NCBI GenBank assembly: GCA_013290085.1 | Contig: JABCYS010000049.1 | Span: 1 to 6,779 of the forward strand | Direction: 5' to 3' | Origin: Candidatus Babelota bacterium | Lineage (GTDB): Bacteria; Dependentiae; Babeliae; Babeliales; JABCYS01 | DNA: 6,779 nt | Part shown: positions 1-6,024 of the stretch, piece by piece | Position numbering within the stretch: the stretch's first letter is position 1 | Layout: each line of letters opens with the position of its first letter | Translations under genes and position numbers: made by a program | Notes under the pieces: model-generated | The model's database searches: none | What the model saw: the letters and a program-made list of their open reading frames with translations, nothing else | What the model was told of the DNA's origin: nothing

Positions 1-1037
1 AACTGCTCGTCCAATTGTTCTTGTTGTCCTCTCAGCGCCGCATCGAGCTGATCCTGGCGACGCCCTTGTTCTTCACGTAGCCGAGTCAACTCGGCATCTT
101 GTTGTTGCGTTAACGCTTGTCGCGCTTGATCAAGCTGCTCCATGCGCGCAGCTATTCCTTCGAATCCTCTGGTAAGGACATCGATCACCGCTTGCGGTCC
201 CCCATTACCACCTGCTACTTCATTCCCTAATGCATTTACCCTGTCCCATACATCCGGTACCACTGCCCCAACGTCAGCTTGATATTCTTGACGCTGCCGC
301 TGCAAAGTTAAAAGTTCGTCCAATTTAGTATTCACCCCATTGAGCGCCGTCTGTAACCCATCAAGATTTTGATGATTATCATTCGCCGGCATTTGCACAT
401 TAACAGTGACAGGTTGCCCCGCAGAAGGTCCTGAAGAAGATGATGGGCTTGGAGTTGGTGCCACAGCTACCGATGCTAATGGTGCTACGGGGACTACTTC
501 TTTTGCCGGTTGCTTTACCGACTGCCTTAGAAGATCATCAAGCTCTCGCGTCTGACCTGCCACCTGGTCCTCAAGAGGCCTAAGCTCGTCTGAAACTGCT
601 TGCAACCCTCTCTCGATAGCCGCAAGTTGATCGGGGTCTGCGGTTCTCTTGCGCAGCAAGGCAAACGCGAGAATCCCCACGCCCGCCATACCAATGGATC
701 CGCTCAGCAATCGATTATTTTTAATAGGCTCTGCTAAATTTCTAACATGAAAAATTGCTCTGCCAATAAAGCCCGGCGCAATTTTTTTCACATCAATTTT
801 TTTCTCAGGGGACTCAGGTTGAACTTCGGGGCCTTCTACATCCAGACAAAGAGGGCATGGTTCAGTTTTGGTTGTTACCGGCAGAACAGGCGCCTCAGAA
901 AGAACATCCTTTTTTTTCTGATCAGTAAAAACTGGCTTGACCATGTAAGGTTTTAGGGCGCATCGACAACGCGCCAAACCAAATGTTGGTTGCATCAGAA
1001 CAAGACACAGGAGAATATATCGACGAAACATTTTCAT
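1..1037 (-). CDS. Secreted or membrane-anchored coiled-coil protein of unknown function (3' end outside window)
   Basis: The frame is open from an ATG at 1037 to the left edge: 345 complete codons with no stop, so the C-terminus is missing. I do not recognise the family. The N-terminus looks like a Sec signal peptide: basic MKMFRR, a hydrophobic core at about residues 7-19, and a possible cleavage site after A22 (FGLA). The predicted mature part starts with a C24-x-C26 pair and has a CPLC motif at 61-64. A second hydrophobic segment at about 112-128 is followed by RKR, so it is probably a membrane anchor with the basic side cytoplasmic. A heptad-like charged stretch (about 134-175) leads into a Pro/Ala/Ser-rich linker (177-209). 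The end of the visible part (about 295-345) is Gln/Glu/Arg-rich and strongly coiled-coil-like. A run of eight A residues in codons 40-43 is a possible slippage site. The gene lies 30 bp behind ileS on the same strand, so it is probably in its operon. A scaffold, tethering or envelope role is only inferred. Confidence 0.8.
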   Translation of the reverse strand, partial: MKMFRRYILLCLVLMQPTFGLARCRCALKPYMVKPVFTDQKKKDVLSEAPVLPVTTKTEPCPLCLDVEGPEVQPESPEKKIDVKKIAPGFIGRAIFHVRNLAEPIKNNRLLSGSIGMAGVGILAFALLRKRTADPDQLAAIERGLQAVSDELRPLEDQVAGQTRELDDLLRQSVKQPAKEVVPVAPLASVAVAPTPSPSSSSGPSAGQPVTVNVQMPANDNHQNLDGLQTALNGVNTKLDELLTLQRQRQEYQADVGAVVPDVWDRVNALGNEVAGGNGGPQAVIDVLTRGFEGIAARMEQLDQARQALTQQQDAELTRLREEQGRRQDQLDAALRGQQEQLDEQ

Positions 1038-1043
1038 TTTAAT

Positions 1044-1050
1044 CCCCTTT
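1044..1050 (-). promoter_or_regulatory. Ribosome binding site of the coiled-coil gene
   Basis: On the minus strand AAAGGGG is followed by a 6-nt spacer (ATTAAA) and the ATG at 1037. This spacing favours 1037 over the second in-frame ATG at 1031, which would be 12 nt away. The same AAAGGGG core precedes ileS, which suggests a GGGG-type Shine-Dalgarno preference for this transcript. Confidence 0.65.
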
Positions 1051-1067
1051 CATAACAGTAGAAATTT

Positions 1068-3890
1068 TTAAGCAGAAATTATATCAAAACAGCGTGAGCA
1101 TAATCCATCTTTATGACTACTTGCCTCCCACTGCCAACAACGAGGACATTTATGTCCCTCCGCTGGACTTACTGCTACATAAAGACCTGGAAGGGTTGAT
1201 GGAGAGAGACCCGCCATTGAATCTACCAGTGCCACTTGTGATACAATGCACCATTCTTTAAAGAAACTTTCGTGTGATTGCTTTGTTTCTTTTAGTTTTG
1301 CAAGGAACTTTTGAAGAAGATCGTACTCGGCAAGTGATGGATCAACATATAATTTTATTTGCGCTTCCAAAGAGTGCTTGATCACCCCTTTTTCACGTTC
1401 AATTTCAATGGCTTTTAATAATGCGGAACGAATATCACGCATCAATAACCATTGTTCCTGTTCAATGCCAACAATGGCACTTGGCAATTCTACAAATGGC
1501 TGCAAATGGATAGAAACATCTTTATTTTTTTGATACTGATCTGAAATTAGTTCGGCAGTAAAAGAAAGGACTGGCGCCGTAAGATGCGTAAGGGTATCTA
1601 AAATATACCAACAGGCTGTTTGCGCAGAGCGACGCAACGGGCCGTCTGACTTTTCAACATACAAACGATCTTTAATAATATCTAAATAGAATGAGCTTAA
1701 TTCACCAGAACAATAACTTCCCAGTTCCTGAAAAATCGCCGTCAATTCTGCATGCGTATATGCCGCACGTATTTTTTTATTTGTTTCAGCTAGCCGGGCA
1801 ATCGCATAACGATCAATAAGTCTCATTTTTTCAAGCGGCACTAAATCTTTTTCTGCATTGAAATCATTAAGATTTGAAAGAAGAAAGCGACAGGTGTTGC
1901 GCACCTTACGATATACTTCCTTTACATTATTGAGCAGAGTTGGTGACACAATCGCATCACCATCATATGAGATACTGGAAACCCAAAGCCGCAAACCGTC
2001 GGTTCCTAATTGTTCAATAATTTGATCGGGAGAAACAACATTGCCCAATGATTTGGACATTTTTCTGCCGTATTCATCCACGGTAAATCCGTGCGTAATG
2101 ACTGATTTATAACAGGCCTCTTTTTCAAGTACCAAACTGGTGAGCAATGAACTTTGGAACCAACCGCGATGCTGGTCAACCCCTTCAACATACATATCTG
2201 CCGGATAGGCAAGTTCCGGGTTTTGACGGAGCACGGCGTAATGACTCACCCCTGAATCAAACCACACATCAAGGATGTCTGTTTCTTTTACAAAGTCTGA
2301 TGATCCACAGACAGAACAAAGAAGATCGGCCGGTTTGAGTTCACTCATGGAAACACGATCCCAATATTCAACACCCTCTTTCTCAACACCGGCAGCAATT
2401 TTTTCTATCAACGCTGTATCGATAAAATAGCCATCGCCATTTTTGCAAACCAAGGCAGGTATTGGAACACCCCAAATGCGCTGACGAGACAAGCACCATT
2501 CCAACCTACTTTGAACGGTTGCTTTTAAAAAATTTGAAGAACGTTCTGGAATAAAATTTACGTTCTCAATTGCCGCAAGTGCTTTTTCACGCAACCCATG
2601 CTTCGCCAAATTACAAAACCACTGGCGCGTTGCGCGGAACATGAGTCCGTTGTGGCAACGCCAACAATGGGGATAGGAGTGTTTAATGTTAGTTTTATAG
2701 AGCAAGAGCCCGCGCTCGGTAAGATTTTTGAGCACCCAAATTTGGCCATCGATAATCGACATGCCTTCTAACGCTGTTGGTTTGATGCCAGGAGTATATT
2801 TTCCATCAGGGCTGAGGGGCGAGAAAATTTCCAAACCATACCGCACACCCATTTCATAATCCTCGGGCCCACAACCCGGTGCACTGTGGACAAAGGCTGT
2901 ACCATCGTCGAGGGAAACGAAATGATCGGCAAGTACCGGCACGAGTTTGTCATGGTACGGTGCTTGCGCATAGGTATTTTTAAAATCTTCTGAATTCAGT
3001 TCAGCTACTACCTTTTTTTCCACTCCCATGGCTTGGCATATTTTGTCGGCCAGTGCTGCGCCAACCGCCACCAACTTTCCGTTGATATCAAGTACAGAGT
3101 AGCTCGCCTTGGGGTGGATAAAGACTGCACGGTTGAGCGGCAACGTCCATGGTGTTGTTGTCCAGACAAGAAGGTTGATCGGCTTGCCTGCGATAGCTTT
3201 AAGGGATTCTATTTTTCCATACTGCCATGGGAAAAGAACGAAGATAGATGGATCTTTGCAATCGTGGTACTCAATTTCTGCCGACGCAAGAACTGTCTGG
3301 CAGGAAAAACACCAGGGTACTGTTTTATTTTTGCGCTCGATATACCCCTGATTAATGAATGACCCGAATGCTCGTAAGATAGAAGCTTCGTAGTGGGGAT
3401 CCATGGTCTCATAGGGATGATCCCAGTCCATGACAACGCCTAGTTTTTTAAACTCTGCACGCTGGATATTAATCCAATGACGTGCGTAGGTACGACATGC
3501 TTTTTTGAGTTCCTCTGGTGAAAGACCGGGTTGTTCTTGAGAAACTTTAAGTTCGATAGGAAGACCATGACAATCCCAGCCTGGTATGACCGGCACTTGT
3601 TTGCCGCCCATGCGCTGAGCTTTGGTGATAATGTCTTTGATAATCTTATTGTAGGCATGACCGAGGTGGATGTTGCCGTTTGCATACGGGGGACCGTCAT
3701 GCAAAATAAATTTTTCTTGGCCAGAGTTGAGGTCAGTTGCCTTATCGTAGAGTGATTCTTCTGCCCAACGCTTGAGCAGCGCAGGGTCATCTTCTTTGGG
3801 ACTAGGTCGAATAGGAAAATCGGTATGGGGTAGATTAAGAGTATCTTTATAACTGACTGGCTGATTACCGGTAGGCACCTTATCTGACAT
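1068..3890 (-). CDS. ileS: Isoleucyl-tRNA synthetase
   Basis: Class I aminoacyl-tRNA synthetase that attaches isoleucine to tRNA-Ile in the cytoplasm and hydrolyses mischarged valine. From the ATG at 3890 it has 940 residues, close to the 938 of E. coli IleRS. The Rossmann catalytic domain shows GPPYANGNIHLGH (HIGH-type motif at 75-78) and PGWDCHGLPIEL. The inserted editing domain shows WTTTPWTL (243-250) and HSAPGCGPEDY, with D344 placed like the conserved editing aspartate. LDVWFDSG (540-547) and GRKMSKSLGN (KMSKS at 610-614) complete the active site. A helical anticodon-binding region follows, then a C-terminal zinc finger (C915, C918, C931, C934). This domain set matches the common bacterial type with the C-terminal zinc site. 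The start is MSDKV at 3890 because a good Shine-Dalgarno sequence precedes it. The frame continues upstream to a TTG at 3944, but that would run through the likely promoter. The gene is divergent from murD and probably co-transcribed with the downstream coiled-coil gene. No key residue appears to be missing. Confidence 0.98.
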   Translation of the reverse strand: MSDKVPTGNQPVSYKDTLNLPHTDFPIRPSPKEDDPALLKRWAEESLYDKATDLNSGQEKFILHDGPPYANGNIHLGHAYNKIIKDIITKAQRMGGKQVPVIPGWDCHGLPIELKVSQEQPGLSPEELKKACRTYARHWINIQRAEFKKLGVVMDWDHPYETMDPHYEASILRAFGSFINQGYIERKNKTVPWCFSCQTVLASAEIEYHDCKDPSIFVLFPWQYGKIESLKAIAGKPINLLVWTTTPWTLPLNRAVFIHPKASYSVLDINGKLVAVGAALADKICQAMGVEKKVVAELNSEDFKNTYAQAPYHDKLVPVLADHFVSLDDGTAFVHSAPGCGPEDYEMGVRYGLEIFSPLSPDGKYTPGIKPTALEGMSIIDGQIWVLKNLTERGLLLYKTNIKHSYPHCWRCHNGLMFRATRQWFCNLAKHGLREKALAAIENVNFIPERSSNFLKATVQSRLEWCLSRQRIWGVPIPALVCKNGDGYFIDTALIEKIAAGVEKEGVEYWDRVSMSELKPADLLCSVCGSSDFVKETDILDVWFDSGVSHYAVLRQNPELAYPADMYVEGVDQHRGWFQSSLLTSLVLEKEACYKSVITHGFTVDEYGRKMSKSLGNVVSPDQIIEQLGTDGLRLWVSSISYDGDAIVSPTLLNNVKEVYRKVRNTCRFLLSNLNDFNAEKDLVPLEKMRLIDRYAIARLAETNKKIRAAYTHAELTAIFQELGSYCSGELSSFYLDIIKDRLYVEKSDGPLRRSAQTACWYILDTLTHLTAPVLSFTAELISDQYQKNKDVSIHLQPFVELPSAIVGIEQEQWLLMRDIRSALLKAIEIEREKGVIKHSLEAQIKLYVDPSLAEYDLLQKFLAKLKETKQSHESFFKEWCIVSQVALVDSMAGLSPSTLPGLYVAVSPAEGHKCPRCWQWEASSHKDGLCSRCFDIISA

Positions 3891-3895
3891 GCGCA

Positions 3896-3902
3896 CCCCT
3901 TT
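3896..3902 (-). promoter_or_regulatory. Ribosome binding site deciding the ileS start
   Basis: On the minus strand AAAGGGG is followed by a 5-nt spacer (TGCGC) and the ATG at 3890. This supports the 940-residue IleRS. The longer version starting at the TTG at 3944 would add 18 lysine-rich residues that are not typical of the family. Confidence 0.7.
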
Positions 3903-3943
3903 AATGAGATTGCTTTTTTTGCTTTTCTGATTAATGATTTTCA

Positions 3944-3971
3944 AGTATAGGGAATTTTTCTTTTAGTGCAA
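3944..3971 (-). promoter_or_regulatory. Probable ileS promoter (sigma-70-like)
   Basis: Reading leftward, a -10 element TATACT (3949-3944, five of six matches to TATAAT) lies 16 nt downstream of a weak -35 TTGCAC (3971-3966). Transcription would start near 3937 and give a leader of about 47 nt. That is too short for a T-box riboswitch, and none is visible. The -35 hexamer overlaps the first copy of the 13-bp repeat at the murD start by three bases. The call rests only on consensus matching. Confidence 0.4.
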
Positions 3972-3994
3972 AATGGAAGCTCAAAATGGAAGCT
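3969..3994 (+). repeat. Perfect 13-bp tandem duplication spanning the murD start codon
   Basis: CAAAATGGAAGCT occurs twice head to tail (3969-3981 and 3982-3994). Both copies contain an ATG followed by GAA GCT or the same bases shifted. The second ATG (3986) starts murD. The first (3973) is out of frame by 13 nt and opens an eight-codon frame (MEAQNGSS) that ends in TGA at 3997-3999, inside murD. GGAAG of the first copy (3975-3979) sits 6 nt before the true ATG and may act as its weak Shine-Dalgarno sequence, as no better one is present. Confidence 0.9.
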
Positions 3995-5356
3995 CTTGAT
4001 TTAAAGAATAAACGAATAGGAATTTGGGGGTTTGGTGTTGTCGGCAAAGCAGCACTCAAAGCGTTACGGCACCACCCCGTTAGCTCCTTAGCGGTTTTTG
4101 ACAAGCGTGCACTGAACAATGCCGAGCAGGAACTACTCACTAAGTACCAAGCCCGTCATTATCAACCGGACCACCTTGAAGCTTTCCTTCATGACCATGA
4201 CTTTATCGTGCCAAGCCCCGGCATTGACCTGCGGCCCTACCTACAGTTTTCTTCAAAATTTATTTCAGAGCTGGACCTTTTTGCGGCGAGCTTTAAATCT
4301 CCCATTATTGCCATTACCGGCACAGTGGGCAAAACAACCTCAACCAGTTTGCTCGCTCATGTACTTGAGCATGTTGGCTACAACATTTGTGTGGGGGGCA
4401 ACATAGGCGTTGGCATGCTTGACCTGCTCCATGATGGGCAGGTGTATGATTATGCGGTGCTTGAAGTTTCCAGTTTCCAATTAGAGTTGAGTAAATTTTT
4501 TGCCCCACACGTAGCACTGTGGACTAACTTTTTTCCTAATCATCTGGACCGGCACACAACGATGGCCGATTATTTTTCCGCCAAGCAGACGATGCTCCTT
4601 CATCAGAAGGCAACTGATTATGCGGTGCTTCCCTTTGAGATCATCGACCTTTTATCGCCAGAGCTCCGTGCGAACAGAATTTTTTTTACAGCGCATCCGT
4701 TGCATGAACATGAACAAAAAAAGTTATTGCCCAACGATAAACTTTTATCCATCGACCATGAATGGGTTGTTCTTAAAAATCATCATGCACAAAAAATAAT
4801 TGAACTCAAAAATTTACCCACCATCACCTACCAACAAAATATTCTTGCAGTATTAGGCGTACTTCTCACGCTCGACATACCTGCTGAACAACTCAGTGGC
4901 ACCAGCTCCACCTTTGCACTCCAAGAACATCGTCTTGAAAAAGTTGCCACCATCAACGGTGTAGATTTTTATAATGATTCCAAATCTACCATCACCCAAT
5001 CAACACTCGCAGCCATTGACAAACTTCAAGGCAAACCTGTTTTACTGTTACTCGGCGGATTGAGTAAGGGCGTGGATCGATCTTTCTTATTCACCCAAAT
5101 ACGCAACAAAGTTTCTGAAGTTTTTTGTTTTGGTCAGGAGGCTGCCGAACTCCACAAAGCTGGTATGGCGGCCAACATGACGTGTCACCGTTTTGACCAT
5201 CTTGAGCCGGCATTGCAGTCAGCCGTGGTAAACGCAAAATCCGGTGACCAAATTTTGTTCTCCCCTGCCGGATCAAGCTATGATCTTTTCAGCAACTATC
5301 AGGAACGGGGTAAGCGGTTTAAAGAGTTAGTTACTTCCTATCAACTCACTCGTTAA
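3986..5356 (+). CDS. murD: UDP-N-acetylmuramoyl-L-alanine--D-glutamate ligase
   Basis: ATP-dependent Mur ligase that adds D-glutamate to UDP-MurNAc-L-Ala in cytoplasmic peptidoglycan precursor synthesis. At 456 residues it is slightly longer than E. coli MurD (438). The N-terminal Rossmann-like domain begins with IGIWGFGVVGKAAL (11-24). The central ATPase domain has the P-loop ITGTVGKTT (110-118), GGNIG (137-141), EVSSFQL (160-166) and NHLDRH (185-190). K200 lies where the carbamylated lysine of MurD is expected. The C-terminal domain has EHRLE (314-318), NDSKST (330-335), GGLSKGVD (357-364) and SPAGSSYDLF (426-435). The P-loop has V114 where Asn is usual in GTNGKT, a mild oddity. The start at 3986 gives a normal N-terminus. 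Its ribosome binding site is weak and lies within a tandem repeat that also supplies a decoy ATG. The gene is divergent from ileS and upstream of ftsW, in line with the dcw cluster order. The assignment to MurD rather than another Mur ligase rests on the motif set and the ftsW neighbour. Confidence 0.96.
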   Translation: MEALDLKNKRIGIWGFGVVGKAALKALRHHPVSSLAVFDKRALNNAEQELLTKYQARHYQPDHLEAFLHDHDFIVPSPGIDLRPYLQFSSKFISELDLFAASFKSPIIAITGTVGKTTSTSLLAHVLEHVGYNICVGGNIGVGMLDLLHDGQVYDYAVLEVSSFQLELSKFFAPHVALWTNFFPNHLDRHTTMADYFSAKQTMLLHQKATDYAVLPFEIIDLLSPELRANRIFFTAHPLHEHEQKKLLPNDKLLSIDHEWVVLKNHHAQKIIELKNLPTITYQQNILAVLGVLLTLDIPAEQLSGTSSTFALQEHRLEKVATINGVDFYNDSKSTITQSTLAAIDKLQGKPVLLLLGGLSKGVDRSFLFTQIRNKVSEVFCFGQEAAELHKAGMAANMTCHRFDHLEPALQSAVVNAKSGDQILFSPAGSSYDLFSNYQERGKRFKELVTSYQLTR

Positions 5357-5488
5357 ATACAGAAGTCTTTGAAGATCCAGAAAAATTTAAAAATATTACA
5401 AATGCCGACTTCCTACGTTTTTTTTAATTCAAAAATTTTAAAAGACGTGGTACAAGGTAGAACTGTTTATAAAAACATATCAAAAATC

Positions 5489-5494
5489 AAGGAG
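5489..5494 (+). promoter_or_regulatory. Strong ribosome binding site of the small membrane protein gene
   Basis: AAGGAG with a 5-nt spacer (TATCT) before the ATG at 5500 is the best canonical Shine-Dalgarno sequence in the window, much better than those of murD and ftsW. It suggests the small protein may be made in larger amounts than its neighbours. The AT-rich gap from 5357 to 5488 may hold a promoter (for example TATAAA at 5468-5473), but no convincing -35 partner is present. Confidence 0.7.
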
Positions 5495-5499
5495 TATCT

Positions 5500-5991
5500 A
5501 TGAAATTTTCACCCCTCTCTCTTGCGCTACTCTTCTTATTCGTTCCCTCTCAGCTCTTTTGCAAAGAAAAGCAAACAAAAAAAGCAGGTGCCTTAGCAAG
5601 TGTCGCTCATGGAATCCTCGTTTTAACACCGATTGCTCTTACTGCCTTTGTGGCATGGCAACTTAATCGTTTAACAAAAGACGTACAAACTTTAAAACAA
5701 TCCTTCCCCTTTGCTAAACCGACGGTACTCTCTCGCGGGACAAGCCAAGATTTAGCCGATGGCTACTCATCAGATACTGATTCAGGACAAACACCACGCT
5801 CAGCTAACCAAGGTTCAGGCGTCGGCGCCCCGGTAGATACCGCTTCTCCACAAAATTCAGATCCAGAAGAAGTGATTGTGCCACGTCATGAAGCTGGCCA
5901 AAGTTCAAGCATTACCGCCCCTGTAGCTACCACTCCAGTGTCACCCGCTCCACTATCACCCACAGATCCAGAAGCCCCAGTGCTTGATTAA
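5500..5991 (+). CDS. Small membrane-anchored protein with disordered tail, unknown function
   Basis: 163 residues; I do not recognise the family. Residues 1-21 resemble a signal peptide or first membrane segment (MKFSPLSLALLFLFVPSQLFC). After a lysine-rich stretch (22-28) there is a second hydrophobic segment at about 31-53 ending in W53. A short amphipathic, possibly coiled segment (about 54-68, NRLTKDVQTLKQ) comes next. The rest (about 70-163) is low-complexity and rich in Ser, Pro, Thr, Ala, Asp and Gln, ending in a Pro-rich acidic tail, and is probably disordered. C21 is not in a good lipobox, since the residue before it is Phe. The start is fixed by a strong Shine-Dalgarno sequence. The gene lies between murD (143-bp gap) and ftsW (33-bp gap) and is probably co-transcribed with ftsW. 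Its topology recalls the coiled-coil protein at 1-1037. A division or envelope role is suggested by position only. Confidence 0.85.
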   Translation: MKFSPLSLALLFLFVPSQLFCKEKQTKKAGALASVAHGILVLTPIALTAFVAWQLNRLTKDVQTLKQSFPFAKPTVLSRGTSQDLADGYSSDTDSGQTPRSANQGSGVGAPVDTASPQNSDPEEVIVPRHEAGQSSSITAPVATTPVSPAPLSPTDPEAPVLD

Positions 5992-6024
5992 CATAAGGTT
6001 TAATTATCAGACGCGTGAGGTTTT

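Noticed and set aside
747..956. A 69-codon open frame on the plus strand
   Set aside because: It is antisense to the coiled-coil protein gene, whose frame, signal peptide and ribosome binding site are much better supported.
3033..3362. A 109-codon open frame on the plus strand inside ileS
   Set aside because: It is a shadow on the opposite strand of a strongly conserved synthetase domain, with no recognisable domain and a Cys/Arg-rich composition typical of antisense frames.
3891..3937. T-box riboswitch upstream of ileS
   Set aside because: The predicted leader is only about 47 nt and contains no T-box or antiterminator structure.
3891..3944. An 18-residue N-terminal extension of IleRS starting at the TTG at 3944
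   Set aside because: The extension is Lys-rich, overlaps the likely -10 element and has no Shine-Dalgarno sequence. The ATG at 3890 has AAAGGGG at 5-nt spacing and gives the normal family length.
5362..5425. Possible terminator after murD: GAAGTC (5362-5367) and GACTTC (5407-5412) before a T8 tract (5418-5425)
   Set aside because: The stem is only 6 bp with a loop of 39 nt, and the T tract starts 5 nt after the stem. This is too weak to call, and read-through toward ftsW is plausible.
5517..5562. Lipoprotein signal with C21 as the lipidated cysteine in the 163-residue protein
   Set aside because: The residues before the Cys are Q-L-F; Phe directly before Cys does not fit a lipobox.
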